Assembly (NCBI GenBank): GCA_000430305.1
Contig: ASZZ01000002.1
Coordinates: 96,104 to 160,103, forward strand
Length of the DNA: 64,000 nt
From: Streptococcus mitis 17/34
GTDB lineage: Bacteria > Bacillota > Bacilli > Lactobacillales > Streptococcaceae
Direction: 5' to 3'
Of this stretch, positions 1 through 10,023 are shown in pieces (the first letter of the stretch is position 1; each line of letters opens with the position of its first letter). Both the position numbers and the translations under genes were made by a program. Below the pieces are notes generated by a model that saw only the letters and a list, made by a program, of their open reading frames with translations, ran no database searches and had not been told where the DNA came from.

Positions 1-480
1 AAAGAATTGAACGCAAACGGTGAGACAGCGCTTGGATTAAATGTGAAAAATCTGATTCTTCGTTTAGCTGTTATTGGAGTGATTTGTGTGATTTTGGTTG
101 TAATGGGAAATGTGTTGATTTATCTCTTTAATCCAACAATCAATAGAGCAGGTGATTTTTCTCAATATCAAATTGATTTTGTAACAGAGATTACAACAAT
201 TGCTAACCTAGCAGATGTCTTGTCATACAAAAATGCTGGACAAGAGTTAACAATCGTTAGCTCAAACAAAGCTATACTAGATAAATTGAAACAAAATCAA
301 GAGGCTCTAAAAGGAATGCATTTTGTGGATTTACAAGATGTACCATCTCTTTTGGAAAGAGATACAGTCCTTCTTGTTGAAGAGTATGGAGTGACTCGCT
401 ATAAGAAATTTGAACAAAGTCTTCAAATTCTTAGAAACTTGAATCGTTCTATCCTCGGTGTAGCAACCTTTAAATTATAA
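1..480 (+). CDS. Membrane-anchored protein, 5' end outside window
   Basis: The reading frame is open from base 1, so this is the C-terminal part of a longer gene. The TTG at 7 could start translation, but no ribosome binding site is visible before it. The visible part has one strong hydrophobic segment (about residues 18-40 counted from the TTG). It is followed by a soluble domain of about 110 residues containing a helix-rich Asn/Asp/Leu stretch and ending in GVATFKL. I do not recognise the family and assign no function. The gene lies upstream of a BOX repeat and mecA and ends with TAA at 478-480. The real product could be larger, with more membrane segments upstream. Confidence 0.6.
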   Translation, partial: KELNANGETALGLNVKNLILRLAVIGVICVILVVMGNVLIYLFNPTINRAGDFSQYQIDFVTEITTIANLADVLSYKNAGQELTIVSSNKAILDKLKQNQEALKGMHFVDLQDVPSLLERDTVLLVEEYGVTRYKKFEQSLQILRNLNRSILGVATFKL

Positions 481-561
481 GCATTCTGATGTATCAGGTC
501 TTCAAAGTCGGACAAGAGCCGATTTTGAAGGCTTTTTCTATTTGTCTGCAGAAATTTTCTG

Positions 562-678
562 TTATACTCAATGAAAATCAAAAAGCAAACTAGGAAGCTA
601 GCCACAGGCTGCTCAAAACATTGTTTTGAGGTTGCAGATAGAGCTGACGTGGTTTGAAGAGATTTTCGAAGAGTATTA
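562..678 (-). repeat. BOX element, short form
   Basis: This non-coding repeat starts with TATACTCAATGAAAATC and ends with GATTTTCGAAGAGTATTA. It contains the GCTGACGTGGTTTGAAGAG core that, reversed, corresponds to pneumococcal boxA. An internal inverted repeat (CAAAACA...TGTTTTG) is visible. The orientation is taken from the published boxA-to-boxC order, which reads on the minus strand here. It fills most of the gap between the first gene and mecA. Confidence 0.85.
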
Positions 679-794
679 GAGTCTTCTACAGAAATAACCC
701 TAGGAAAAATCGAGCCTGATAGAGGAGCCTTCTTTTGATAAAATCGTAAAAATCTAGTATAATAGATAGAACTGAAAGTATGAGGTTACTAGCA

Positions 795-1532
795 ATGAAA
801 ATGAAACAAATTAGTGATACTACTTTAAAAATCACGATGTCTTTAGAAGATTTGATGGATCGAGGCATGGAGATTGCTGACTTTCTTGTTCCTCAAGAAA
901 AAACAGAAGAGTTCTTTTATGCCATCTTGGATGAGTTAGAGATGCCTGAGAGCTTTCTAGATACAGGCATGTTGAGCTTCCGTGTGACTCCAAAACCTGA
1001 TAAGGTGGACGTCTTTGTGACCAAGTCAAAGATTGACCAAAATCTAGATTTTGAAGACTTATCGGATTTGCCAGATATGGAAGAATTGGCTCAAATGTCG
1101 CCAGATGAATTTATCAAAACCTTAGAAAAAAGCATCTCAGACAAAACCAAGGATGATATCGAAGCCATCCAATCTCTAGAGCAAGTTGAAGCTAAGGAAG
1201 AAGAGCAGGAGCAGGCTGAACAAGAAGTTGAAGGAAAGAAAGAGCCTTACATCTACTACATCCTTTCTTTTGCTAAGTTGGCTGATTTAGTGGCTTTTGC
1301 CAAGACAGTGACTTTTGAGATGGAAACTTCTGAACTCTACAAAATGAACGAGCGCTATTATTTGACCATTTTAGTGGATATTGAAAATCATCCAAGTCCA
1401 TATCCAGCTTGGCTTTTGGCTCGTATGCGCGAGTTTGCGGACGATAGTGACATCAGTCGCTCTGTTTTGCAAGAGTATGGCCAAGTCTTGATGAATCACG
1501 ATGCAGTGCTTAATCTGCAAAAGATTGGATAA
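795..1532 (+). CDS. mecA: Adaptor protein MecA
   Basis: MecA is the ClpC adaptor that, in streptococci, targets ComX and other substrates for ClpCP proteolysis. The product is 245 residues, the usual family length. I start at ATG 795 (MKMKQISDTTLK) because GAGG at 782-785 is correctly spaced, although the frame stays open to 780. The N-terminal substrate-binding domain (about 1-110) is followed by an acidic Glu-rich linker (about 125-150). The C-terminal ClpC-binding domain (about 150-245) contains the YYILSF and RYYLTILVD strands. A rho-independent terminator follows directly, so it is probably monocistronic. Identification is firm. Confidence 0.95.
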   Translation: MKMKQISDTTLKITMSLEDLMDRGMEIADFLVPQEKTEEFFYAILDELEMPESFLDTGMLSFRVTPKPDKVDVFVTKSKIDQNLDFEDLSDLPDMEELAQMSPDEFIKTLEKSISDKTKDDIEAIQSLEQVEAKEEEQEQAEQEVEGKKEPYIYYILSFAKLADLVAFAKTVTFEMETSELYKMNERYYLTILVDIENHPSPYPAWLLARMREFADDSDISRSVLQEYGQVLMNHDAVLNLQKIG

Positions 1533-1569
1533 TCATTTCTGGAAAGCTATTTCTAGATTTTAAGGAGAG

Positions 1570-1598
1570 CGAATCGTCTGATTCGTTTTTTCTTTTCT
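1570..1598 (+). terminator. Terminator after mecA
   Basis: CGAATC pairs with GATTCG across a GTCT loop and is followed by a T-rich run (TTTTTTCTTTTCT). It separates mecA from hom. Confidence 0.8.
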
Positions 1599-1643
1599 AG
1601 ATTGAAATAGTGATTTACTATAATAGGAATTTTCACAAAATTC

Positions 1644-1652
1644 TGTTATAAT
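1644..1652 (+). promoter_or_regulatory. Extended -10 promoter of hom-thrB
   Basis: TGTTATAAT is an extended -10 box (TGn plus consensus TATAAT) about 30 bases before the hom start. No good -35 box lies 17 bases upstream, which suits the extended type. GAGGAG at 1673-1678 is the hom ribosome binding site. Confidence 0.6.
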
Positions 1653-1683
1653 AGCTATATTAGAAAATTTCGAGGAGACAAAC

Positions 1684-2970
1684 ATGACAGTTAAAATTGC
1701 TTTACTAGGATTTGGTACCGTTGCAAGTGGCGTGCCTTTCCTCCTAAAGGAAAATGGAGAAAAAATCAATCAATCAGCACATTCAGAGATTGAAGTTGCT
1801 AAGGTATTGGTCAAAGATGAAGATGAAAAGAATCGCTTACTTGCAGCAGGGAATGACTTTAACTTTGTAACCAATGTGGATGATATTTTAGCAGACCAAG
1901 ACATTACGATCGTAGTGGAATTGATGGGGCGTATCGAGCCTGCTAAAACCTTTATCACTCGTGCCTTGGAAGCTGGGAAACACGTTGTTACTGCCAACAA
2001 GGACCTTTTGGCTGTCCATGGTGCAGAATTGCTAGAAATTGCTAAAGCCAACAAGGTAGCACTTTACTACGAAGCAGCAGTAGCTGGTGGGATTCCAATT
2101 CTTCGTACTCTAGCAAATTCATTAGCTTCTGATAAAATCACTCGCGTGCTTGGAGTAGTCAACGGAACTTCTAACTTCATGATGACCAAAATGGTGGAAG
2201 AAGGCTGGTCTTACGATGATGCTCTGGCGGAAGCACAAAGACTTGGATTTGCAGAAAGCGACCCTACAAATGATGTAGATGGGATTGATGCAGCCTACAA
2301 GATGGTGATTTTGAGCCAATTTGCCTTTGGCATGAAGGTTGCCTTCGACGATGTAGCCCACAAGGGAATTCGCAACATCACACCAGAAGACGTAGCTGTA
2401 GCTCAAGAACTTGGTTATGTAGTGAAATTGGTTGGTTCTATTGAGGAAACTCCTTCAGGTATTGCTGCAGAAGTGACTCCAACCTTCCTTCCTAAAGCGC
2501 ACCCACTTGCTAGTGTGAATGGGGTGATGAACGCTGTCTTTGTGGAATCTATCGGTATCGGTGAGTCTATGTACTACGGACCAGGTGCGGGTCAAAAACC
2601 AACAGCAACAAGTGTTGTGGCGGATATTGTCCGTATCGTTCGTCGTTTGAATGATGGAACGATTGGTAAAGACTTCAACGAATACAGCCGTGAATTGGTC
2701 TTGGCAAATCCAGAAGATGTCAAAGCAAACTACTATTTCTCAATCTTGGCTCCAGACTCAAAAGGTCAGGTCTTGAAATTGGCTGAAATCTTCAACGCTC
2801 AAGATATTTCCTTCAAGCAAATCCTCCAAGATGGTAAAGAAGGTGATAAGGCACGTGTCGTTATCATCACACATAAGATTAATAAAGCCCAGCTTGAAAA
2901 TGTTTCAGCTGAATTGAAGAAGGTTTCAGAATTCGACCTCTTGAATACCTTCAAGGTGCTAGGAGAATAA
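1684..2970 (+). CDS. hom: Homoserine dehydrogenase
   Basis: It catalyses NAD(P)H-dependent reduction of aspartate semialdehyde to homoserine, the branch point to threonine and methionine. The product has 428 residues. The dinucleotide-binding motif LGFGTVASG lies at about residues 8-16. VTANKDLLA and [14 protein letters not shown] mark the catalytic domain. A C-terminal ACT domain (about 350-428, starting near YYFSILAPD) usually senses threonine. ATG 1684 follows GAGGAGACAAAC. The stop is one base before the thrB start, so the two genes are translated as a tight operon. Family assignment is firm; allosteric control is inferred from the ACT domain. Confidence 0.96.
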   Translation: MTVKIALLGFGTVASGVPFLLKENGEKINQSAHSEIEVAKVLVKDEDEKNRLLAAGNDFNFVTNVDDILADQDITIVVELMGRIEPAKTFITRALEAGKHVVTANKDLLAVHGAELLEIAKANKVALYYEAAVAGGIPILRTLANSLASDKITRVLGVVNGTSNFMMTKMVEEGWSYDDALAEAQRLGFAESDPTNDVDGIDAAYKMVILSQFAFGMKVAFDDVAHKGIRNITPEDVAVAQELGYVVKLVGSIEETPSGIAAEVTPTFLPKAHPLASVNGVMNAVFVESIGIGESMYYGPGAGQKPTATSVVADIVRIVRRLNDGTIGKDFNEYSRELVLANPEDVKANYYFSILAPDSKGQVLKLAEIFNAQDISFKQILQDGKEGDKARVVIITHKINKAQLENVSAELKKVSEFDLLNTFKVLGE

Positions 2971-2971
2971 G

Positions 2972-3841
2972 ATGAAGATTATCGTACCTGCAACCAGTGC
3001 CAATATCGGGCCAGGTTTTGACTCGGTCGGTGTAGCTGTAACCAAGTATCTTCAAATCGAGGTCTGCGAAGAACGAGATGAGTGGTTGATTGAACACCAG
3101 ATTGGTAAATGGATTCCACATGACGAGCGTAATCTCTTGCTCAAAATTGCCCTGCAGATTGTACCAGATTTGAAACCTAGACGCTTGAAAATGACCAGTG
3201 ATGTTCCCTTGGCGCGTGGTTTGGGTTCTTCTAGCTCTGTTATTGTAGCTGGGATTGAACTAGCCAACCAATTGGGCCAGCTCAACTTGTCTGACCATGA
3301 AAAATTGCAGTTGGCAACCAAGATTGAAGGGCATCCTGACAATGTGGCTCCAGCCATTTATGGAAATCTCGTTATTGCAAGTTCCGTTGAAGGGCAAGTC
3401 TCTGCGATTGTGGCAGACTTCCCAGAATGTGATTTTCTAGCTTACATTCCTAACTATGAATTACGCACTCGCGATAGCCGCGGTGTCTTGCCTAAAAAAT
3501 TGTCCTACAAAGAAGCTGTTGCTGCCAGTTCTATTGCCAATGTGGCGGTTGCTGCTTTGTTAGCAGGAGACATGGTGACAGCTGGGCAAGCAATCGAGGG
3601 AGACCTCTTTCACGAGCGCTATCGTCAGGACTTGGTGAGAGAATTTGCGACGATTAAGCAAGTAGCCAAAGAAAATGGTGCCTATGCAACCTACCTTTCT
3701 GGTGCCGGACCAACAGTGATGGTCTTGGCTTCTCATGATAAGATGCCGGCGATTAAGGCAGAATTGGAAAAGCAACCCTTCAAAGGCAAACTGCATGATT
3801 TGAAAGTTGATACCCAAGGTGTCCGTGTCGAAGCAAAATAA
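2972..3841 (+). CDS. thrB: Homoserine kinase
   Basis: It phosphorylates homoserine to O-phosphohomoserine for threonine synthesis. It is a GHMP-family kinase of 289 residues, normal for the family. The N-terminal strand [17 protein letters not shown] and the ATP-binding loop [10 protein letters not shown] (about 81-90) are typical. [13 protein letters not shown] near residue 245 is the third GHMP motif. The gene starts one base after hom and is presumably cotranscribed from the hom promoter. A long hairpin with a T run follows it. No threonine synthase is present in the window, so the last step must be encoded elsewhere. Confidence 0.96.
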   Translation: MKIIVPATSANIGPGFDSVGVAVTKYLQIEVCEERDEWLIEHQIGKWIPHDERNLLLKIALQIVPDLKPRRLKMTSDVPLARGLGSSSSVIVAGIELANQLGQLNLSDHEKLQLATKIEGHPDNVAPAIYGNLVIASSVEGQVSAIVADFPECDFLAYIPNYELRTRDSRGVLPKKLSYKEAVAASSIANVAVAALLAGDMVTAGQAIEGDLFHERYRQDLVREFATIKQVAKENGAYATYLSGAGPTVMVLASHDKMPAIKAELEKQPFKGKLHDLKVDTQGVRVEAK

Positions 3842-3850
3842 AGAATAGAA

Positions 3851-3897
3851 GATAGGATGGGGAAACTCTCGACCAGAGGGCTTCCTATCCTTTTTTT
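3851..3897 (+). terminator. Terminator after thrB
   Basis: GATAGGA pairs with TCCTATC around an inner GGGAA/CTTCC-type stem, followed by seven T residues. It ends the hom-thrB operon. Confidence 0.75.
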
Positions 3898-3908
3898 GAA
3901 AAGAAGTT

Positions 3909-4070
3909 TATACTCAATGAAAATCAAAGAACAAACTAGGAAGCTAGCCGCAGGTTGCTCAAAACAGTGTTTTGAGGTTGTGGATAGAACTGACGAAGTT
4001 AGCTCAAAATACTGTTTTGAGGTTGCAGATGTAAGGTGACGTGGTTTGAAGAGATTTTCGAAGAGTATTA
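3909..4070 (-). repeat. BOX element, extended form
   Basis: It has the same termini as the repeat at 562 (TATACTCAATGAAAATC ... TTTTCGAAGAGTATTA) but carries an extra middle segment. The CAAAACAGTGTTTTGAGGTTG-like module appears twice with small differences, separated by ACTGACGAAGTTAG. This matches the variable-copy boxB-like interior known for BOX elements. A 60-codon open frame through it is not a gene. Confidence 0.85.
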
Positions 4071-4099
4071 GTTAAAAACTTGATAAAGGAGAAATAAAG

Positions 4100-5038
4100 A
4101 TGGCAGAAATTTATCTAGCAGGTGGTTGTTTTTGGGGTCTAGAGGAGTATTTTTCACGTATTTCTGGAGTGTTAGAAACCAGTGTTGGCTACGCTAATGG
4201 GCAAGTAGAAACGACTAATTATCAGTTACTCAAGGAAACAGACCATGCAGAGACGGTTCAAGTGATTTATGATGAGAAGACAGTATCACTCAGAGAGATT
4301 TTACTTTATTATTTCCGTGTCATTGATCCATTGTCTATTAACCAGCAGGGGAATGACCGTGGTCGCCAATATCGAACAGGGATTTATTATCAAGATGAAG
4401 CAGATCTACCAGCTATCTACACGGTGGTGCAGGAGCAGGAGCGTATGCTAGGTCGAAAGATTGCAGTAGAGGTGGAGAAAGTTCGCCACTATATTTTAGC
4501 TGAAGACTACCACCAAGACTATCTCAAGAAAAATCCTTCGGGTTACTGTCATATCGATGTAACGGATGCTGAGAAGCCATTGATTGACGCAGCCAACTAT
4601 GAAAAGCCTAGTCAAGAGGTGTTGAAGAAAAACCTAACTGAAGAATCCTACCGTGTCACCCAAGAAGCTGCTACAGAGGCTCCATTTAGCAATGCCTATG
4701 ACCAAACCTTTGAAGAGGGAATTTATGTAGACATCACGACAGGTGAGCCACTCTTTTTTGCCAAGGATAAGTTTGCCTCAGGTTGTGGTTGGCCAAGTTT
4801 TAGCCGTCCGATTTCCAAGGAATTGATTCACTACTACGAGGACTTAAGTCATGGAATGGAGCGAATCGAGGTTCGTTCTCGGTCAGGAAATGCTCACTTG
4901 GGTCATGTTTTCACAGATGGACCTCGGGAGTTAGGTGGCCTTCGTTACTGTATCAATTCTGCCTCCTTACGCTTTGTGGCCAAGGATGAGATGGAAAAAG
5001 CAGGATATGGCTATCTATTGCCATACTTAAACAAATAA
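4100..5038 (+). CDS. msrAB: Peptide-methionine sulfoxide reductase MsrA/MsrB fusion
   Basis: This bifunctional enzyme repairs both S- and R-methionine sulfoxide in proteins. It has 312 residues. The MsrA domain (about 1-165) has the catalytic [11 protein letters not shown], with Cys10. The MsrB domain (about 175-312) has [21 protein letters not shown] and the catalytic [11 protein letters not shown]. No signal peptide or membrane anchor is present, so it is the cytoplasmic type, unlike the thioredoxin-coupled surface MsrAB2 of pneumococci. AAAGGAG lies well placed before ATG 4100. It sits alone between a BOX repeat and a weak terminator. Confidence 0.95.
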   Translation: MAEIYLAGGCFWGLEEYFSRISGVLETSVGYANGQVETTNYQLLKETDHAETVQVIYDEKTVSLREILLYYFRVIDPLSINQQGNDRGRQYRTGIYYQDEADLPAIYTVVQEQERMLGRKIAVEVEKVRHYILAEDYHQDYLKKNPSGYCHIDVTDAEKPLIDAANYEKPSQEVLKKNLTEESYRVTQEAATEAPFSNAYDQTFEEGIYVDITTGEPLFFAKDKFASGCGWPSFSRPISKELIHYYEDLSHGMERIEVRSRSGNAHLGHVFTDGPRELGGLRYCINSASLRFVAKDEMEKAGYGYLLPYLNK

Positions 5039-5048
5039 AATTCAGAGG

Positions 5049-5070
5049 GTGGGAGCTCCCCACTTTCTTT
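5049..5070 (+). terminator. Weak terminator after msrAB
   Basis: GTGGG pairs with CCCAC around AGCTC, followed by TTTCTTT. The T tract is imperfect, so some readthrough into the ABC exporter genes is possible. Confidence 0.5.
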
Positions 5071-5098
5071 ATTTCCAGAATACGAATAGAAGGGATTT

Positions 5099-6822
5099 AT
5101 GAAAAACTTATTATCATACTTTAAACCCTACATCAAGGAATCGATTTTAGCACCCTTGTTCAAGTTATTAGAAGCTGTGTTTGAACTTCTGGTTCCCATG
5201 GTGATTGCAGGGATTGTTGACCAGTCCTTGCCCCAGAGAGATCAAGGTCATCTTTGGATGCAGATTGGCCTGCTCCTTATCTTTGCAGTGATTGGTGTTT
5301 TAGTGGCCTTGGTAGCACAGTTTTACTCAGCCAAGCTGCGGTTGGGTTTGCCAAAGAACTGACAAACGACCTTTATCGTCATATTCTTTCCTTGCCCAAG
5401 GATAGCAGAGATCGTCTGACAACTTCTAGCTTGGTGACTCGCTTGACTTCGGACACCTATCAGATTCAGACTGGTATCAATCAATTCCTACGCCTCTTTT
5501 TGCGAGCACCTATTATCGTTTTTGGAGCCATTTTTATGGCCTATCGAATCTCAGCTGAACTGACTTTCTGGTTTTTGGTCATGGTTGTCATTTTGACCAT
5601 TGTCATTGTCGGCCTCTCTCGACTTGTCAATCCTCTCTACAGTAGTCTCAGAAAGAAAACGGACCAACTGGTTCAGGAAACACGCCAGCAATTACAAGGC
5701 ATGCGAGTTATTCGTGCTTTTGGACAAGAAAAACGAGAATTACATATTTTTCAAACCCTTAACCAAGTTTATGCCAGATTGCAAGAAAAGACGGGGTTTT
5801 GGTCTAGTTTATTAACCCCTCTGACCTATCTGATTGTTAATGGAACCCTCCTCGTCATCATCTGGCAGGGCTATATTTCAATTCAAGGAGGGGTACTCAG
5901 TCAAGGTGCCCTGATTGCCCTTATCAACTATCTCTTACAGATTTTGGTGGAATTGGTTAAGCTCGCCATGCTGATAAATTCTCTCAACCAGTCCTATATT
6001 TCAGCCAAGCGAATCGAGGAAGTCTTTGCAGAATCTCCAGAGGATATCCATTCAGAGTTAGAACAAAAGCAAGCTACCAGCGATAAGATTTTACAAGTTC
6101 AAGAATTGACCTTTACCTATCCTGATGCGGCCCAGCCTTCTCTGAGAGCCATTTCCTTTGATATGAGGCAAGGGCAAATCCTTGGTATCATTGGGGGGAC
6201 GGGTTCTGGTAAATCAAGCTTGGTGCAAGTCTTACTTGGACTTTATCTAGCAGACAAGGGAAGCATTGACCTTTATCGAAATGGACGTAGTCCTCGTAAT
6301 CTTGAGCAGTGGCGGTCTTGGATTTCCTATGTTCCTCAAAAAGTCGAACTCTTTAAGGGAACTATTCGTTCCAACTTGACTCTAGGCTTAAATCAAGAAG
6401 TGACTGATCAAGAACTCTGGCAATCCTTAGAAATCACGCAAGCTAAGGATTTTGTCAGTGAAAAGGAAGGTCTCCTGGATGCCACTGTTGAGGCAGAAGG
6501 GAGAAATTTCTCAGGTGGACAAAAACAAAGGCTATCTATTGCCAGAGCGGTATTGCGACAAGCTCCATTTCTCGTCCTAGATGATGCGACCTCAGCCCTC
6601 GACACCATCACCGAGTCCAAGCTCTTGAAAGCTATTCGAGAAAATATGCCAAATACGAGCTTAATCTTGATTTCTCAACGGACTTCGACACTCCAGATGG
6701 CTGACCAGATTCTCCTCTTGGAAAAAGGTGAGCTCCTAGCTATCGGCAAGCACGAGGATTTGATGAAGACTAGTCAAGTCTATCGCGAAATCAATGCATC
6801 CCAACATGGAAAGGAGGACTAG
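5099..6822 (+). pseudogene. ABC exporter half-transporter 1, frame-disrupted
   Basis: This is a membrane-plus-ATPase half-transporter of the multidrug/lipid exporter type. Reading frame 5099-5362 (start MKNLLSYFKPYIKE) must shift by -1 near 5335 to continue into the frame that ends at 6822. One G appears lost where AAGGCT would give Ala-Ala-Val-Gly-Phe. Corrected length is 574 residues. The ATPase has Walker A GGTGSGKSS and signature FSGGQKQRLS. The Walker B end reads LVLDDATS (Asp in place of the catalytic Glu) and the switch position is SQRTST (Gln instead of His). This is the degenerate half typical of heterodimeric exporters. Partner is the next gene, starting one base after this stop. 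Confidence 0.88.
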
Positions 6823-6823
6823 T

Positions 6824-8572
6824 ATGAAACGACAAACTGCAAACCAGACGCTCACACGTTTGGCCATAGATTTAGCCAGCCATCCCTTCCTCCTTTTCCT
6901 AGCCTTTCTAGGAACTATTGCCCAAGTTGGCTTATCAATTTACCTACCTATCTTGATTGGGCAGGTCATAGATCAAGTCCTGGTGACTGGTTCTTCACCA
7001 GTTTTTTGGAAGATTTTCCTCCAGATGCTCTTTGTAGTCATAGGAAATACTCTGGTACAATGGGCCAATCCTCTTCTTTATAATCGTCTAATCTTCTCTT
7101 ATACCAAAGACTTGCGAGAGCAAATCATCCATAAGCTTCATCGGTTACCGATTGCTTTTGTGGATCGGCAAGGCAGTGGAGAGATGGTCAGTCGTGTGAC
7201 CACAGACATCGAGCAGTTGGCAGCTGGCTTAACCATGATTTTTAACCAGTTTTTCATTGGCATCTTGATGATTTTGGTTAGTATCCTAGCCATGCTTCAA
7301 ATTCATCTCCTTATGACCCTCTTGGTCTTGCTGTTGACACCACTGTCCATGGTAATTTCACGCTTCATTGCCAAGAAATCTTATCATCTCTTCCAGAAGC
7401 AAACAGAGACGAGGGGGATTCAGACTCAGTTGATTGAAGAATCGCTTAGCCAGCAGACCATTATCCAGTCTTTCAATGCTCAGGAAGAGTTTATCAAAAG
7501 ACTGCGTGAGGCTAATGGCAACTACGCAGGCTATTCGCAGTCGGCCATCTTTTATTCATCAACGGTTAATCCTTCGACCCGCTTTATCAACGCTCTCATT
7601 TACGCTCTTCTTGCTGGAGTAGGAGCTTATCGTATCATGATGGGATCCACCTTGACCATCGGTCGTTTAGTGACTTTTTTGAACTATGTTCAGCAGTATA
7701 CCAAGCCCTTTAACGATATTTCTTCAGTTCTAGCCGAGTTGCAAAGTGCTCTTGCTTGTGCAGAGCGTGTCTATGCGATCTTAGAAAGCTCTGAGGTAGC
7801 TGAAACAGGCAAGGAAGTCTTGACCAGTGACCAAGTCAAGGGAGCCATTTCCTTTAAACAGGTCTCTTTTGGCTACAATCCTGAAAGGATCTTGATTAAG
7901 GATTTGTCTATCGATATCCCAGCTGGTAGCAAGGTAGCTATCGTTGGTCCGACAGGTGCCGGAAAATCAACTCTTATCAATCTCCTCATGCGTTTTTACC
8001 CTATTAACTCAGGAGATATCTTGCTGGATGGGCAATCCATTTATGATTATACCCGAGCGTCATTGAGACAGCAGTTTGGCATGGTGCTCCAAGAAACCTG
8101 GCTCAAGCAAGGAACTATTCATGACAATATTGCCTTTGGGAATCCTGATGCCAGTCGGGAGCAAGTGATTGCTGCTGCCAAAGCAGCCAATGCAGACTTT
8201 TTCATCCAACAGTTGACACTGGGATACGATACCAAGTTGGAAAATGCAGGAGAATCTCTCTCTGTTGGTCAGGCCCAGCTCTTGACTATTGCCCGAGTCT
8301 TTCTGGCTATTCCCAAGATTCTTATCTTAGACGAGGCAACTTCATCCATCGATACGCGGACAGAAGTGCTAGTACAGGATGCCTTCGCTAAACTCATGAA
8401 GGGGCGCACAAGTTTTATCATTGCTCACCGTTTGTCAACCATTCAGGATGCGGATTTGATTCTTGTCTTGGTAGACGGTGACATTGTGGAGCATGGGAAC
8501 CATCAGGACCTCATGGCTAGAAAGGGCAAGTATTACCAAATGCAGCAAGCAGCAGCTTTTAGCTCTGAATAA
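6824..8572 (+). CDS. ABC exporter half-transporter 2
   Basis: This is the second half of the heterodimeric ABC exporter, 582 residues with an N-terminal six-helix membrane domain (about 1-320) and C-terminal ATPase. ATG 6824 is chosen because AAGGAGG at 6811-6817 precedes it; the frame is open further upstream inside the neighbour. Walker A is GPTGAGKST and Walker B is ILILDEATSS with the catalytic Glu. The H-loop is IIAHRLST. The signature is degenerate (LSVGQ instead of LSGGQ), complementing the partner's intact signature and poor Walker B. One fully competent ATP site is expected in the dimer. Substrate is unknown; drug or peptide export is inference from the family. Confidence 0.9.
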   Translation: MKRQTANQTLTRLAIDLASHPFLLFLAFLGTIAQVGLSIYLPILIGQVIDQVLVTGSSPVFWKIFLQMLFVVIGNTLVQWANPLLYNRLIFSYTKDLREQIIHKLHRLPIAFVDRQGSGEMVSRVTTDIEQLAAGLTMIFNQFFIGILMILVSILAMLQIHLLMTLLVLLLTPLSMVISRFIAKKSYHLFQKQTETRGIQTQLIEESLSQQTIIQSFNAQEEFIKRLREANGNYAGYSQSAIFYSSTVNPSTRFINALIYALLAGVGAYRIMMGSTLTIGRLVTFLNYVQQYTKPFNDISSVLAELQSALACAERVYAILESSEVAETGKEVLTSDQVKGAISFKQVSFGYNPERILIKDLSIDIPAGSKVAIVGPTGAGKSTLINLLMRFYPINSGDILLDGQSIYDYTRASLRQQFGMVLQETWLKQGTIHDNIAFGNPDASREQVIAAAKAANADFFIQQLTLGYDTKLENAGESLSVGQAQLLTIARVFLAIPKILILDEATSSIDTRTEVLVQDAFAKLMKGRTSFIIAHRLSTIQDADLILVLVDGDIVEHGNHQDLMARKGKYYQMQQAAAFSSE

Positions 8573-8600
8573 TCCTTTCTATTTTGAAATCTTATGGACG

Positions 8601-8629
8601 AAAAAAGTTGCCTTCGGGTGACTTTTTTG
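8601..8629 (+). terminator. Terminator with TTCG tetraloop
   Basis: AAAAAAGTTGCC and GGTGACTTTTTT pair around a stable TTCG loop. It ends the ABC exporter pair. Confidence 0.85.
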
Positions 8630-8686
8630 TTACAATAGCTAGAAAAATTATTCACTGTAAATTGTCTTATAGAAAAGGAGCCTAGA

Positions 8687-9946
8687 ATGAAAGTCTATCA
8701 GCATGTAAATATCGTGACTTGTGACCAAGATTTCCGTGTTTATTTGGATGGAATCTTAGCAGTTAAGGATTCTCAAATTGTCTATGTCGGTCAAGAGAAG
8801 CTAGAGATTTTAGAGCAAGCTGAGCAGATTATAGACTATCAGGGAGCCTGGATTATGCCTGGCTTGGTCAATTGCCACACCCATTCTGCCATGACAGGTT
8901 TGCGAGGAATCCGAGATGACAGCAACCTCCATGAATGGCTCAATGACTATATCTGGCCTGCAGAAGCTGAGTTTACTCCAGACATTACTACCAAGGCGGT
9001 AAAAGAAGCGCTGACAGAAATGCTCCAGTCAGGAACAACAATCTTTAATGATATGTATAATCCCAATGGTGTGGATATTGAGCAGATTTATCAGGCAGTG
9101 AAAGATTCTAAGATGCGTTGTTATTTCTCACCTACCCTCTTTTCTTTAGATACAGAAACAACTGCTGAGACCATAGCCAGAACTAGAGCTATCATTGAAG
9201 AAATTATTGGATATAAAAATCCAAATTTCAAGGTTATGGTAGCCCCACATTCTCCCTACAGCTGTAGTAAAAATTTGCTGGAAGAGAGCTTGGAAATGGC
9301 AAAAGAGCTGAATATTCCCATCCATATCCATGTGGCGGAGACCAAGGAGGAGTCAGGAATTCTCCTGAAACGCTACGGCAAACGCCCCCTCGCCTTTCTA
9401 GAAGAATTGGGTTACTTAGATCATCCGTCTGTCTTTGCTCACGGGGTCGAATTAAACGAGCGAGAAATTGAACGCTTAGCAACTTCTCAAGTTGCTATAG
9501 CCCATAATCCTATCAGTAACCTCAAACTGGCCTCAGGAATCGCTCCTATCGTTCAACTGCAAAAAGCAGGAGTAGCAGTCGGAATTGCGACAGACTCGGT
9601 TGCTTCCAATAACAATCTAGATATGTTTGAGGAAGGAAGGACTGCAGCCCTTCTTCAGAAGATGAAAAGTGGAGATGCCAGCCAATTTCCTATCGAAACA
9701 GTTCTCAAGGCTCTGACAATCGAAGGAGCTAAGGTGTTGGGAATGGATGAAGAGATTGGTAGTCTAGAAGTTGGCAAGCAGGCTGATTTCCTAGTCATTC
9801 AACCACAAGGGAAAATCCATCTTCAACCCCGGGAAAATATGCTTTCTCACCTTGTCTATGCAGTCAAAGCCAGTGATGTTGATGATGTCTATATTGCCGG
9901 AGAACAAGTTGTTAAGCAAGGTCAAGTACTGACAGTAGAACTTTAA
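8687..9946 (+). CDS. Amidohydrolase, MTA/SAH deaminase type
   Basis: A 419-residue metal-dependent hydrolase of the Atz/Trz-MtaD branch. Members deaminate 5-methylthioadenosine, S-adenosylhomocysteine or related purines or triazines. Metal-binding motifs are present: NCHTHSAMTGLRG (about 63-75), HIHVAETKEE, FAHGVEL and the terminal Asp in IATDSVASNNNLDMFEE. AAAGGAG precedes ATG 8687. The exact substrate cannot be read from sequence; adenosine-type deamination is the likeliest because of the family. It is preceded by a terminator and followed by the ribosomal-protein promoter, so it is likely a single-gene unit. Confidence 0.82.
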   Translation: MKVYQHVNIVTCDQDFRVYLDGILAVKDSQIVYVGQEKLEILEQAEQIIDYQGAWIMPGLVNCHTHSAMTGLRGIRDDSNLHEWLNDYIWPAEAEFTPDITTKAVKEALTEMLQSGTTIFNDMYNPNGVDIEQIYQAVKDSKMRCYFSPTLFSLDTETTAETIARTRAIIEEIIGYKNPNFKVMVAPHSPYSCSKNLLEESLEMAKELNIPIHIHVAETKEESGILLKRYGKRPLAFLEELGYLDHPSVFAHGVELNEREIERLATSQVAIAHNPISNLKLASGIAPIVQLQKAGVAVGIATDSVASNNNLDMFEEGRTAALLQKMKSGDASQFPIETVLKALTIEGAKVLGMDEEIGSLEVGKQADFLVIQPQGKIHLQPRENMLSHLVYAVKASDVDDVYIAGEQVVKQGQVLTVEL

Positions 9947-9991
9947 AAGAAAAAATCACGAAAAAATTTTAAAAAAAAGTTTGCAAAAATC

Positions 9992-10020
9992 TTGCATTCT
10001 TTTTTTGACTATGCTATACT
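9992..10020 (+). promoter_or_regulatory. Promoter of rplJ-rplL
   Basis: TTGCAT at 9992-9997 and TATACT at 10015-10020 are separated by 17 bases, with a TGC extension directly before the -10 box. It drives the L10 leader and the two ribosomal-protein genes. Confidence 0.8.
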
Positions 10021-10023
10021 TAT

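Noticed and set aside
3857-4039. A 60-codon ORF downstream of thrB
   Set aside because: It runs through the terminator and BOX repeat and has no ribosome binding site.
5254-6822. Programmed ribosomal frameshifting in the broken genes
   Set aside because: No slippery heptamer plus pseudoknot is visible, and eleven unrelated genes-positions share the same single-base loss, which points to sequence error instead.
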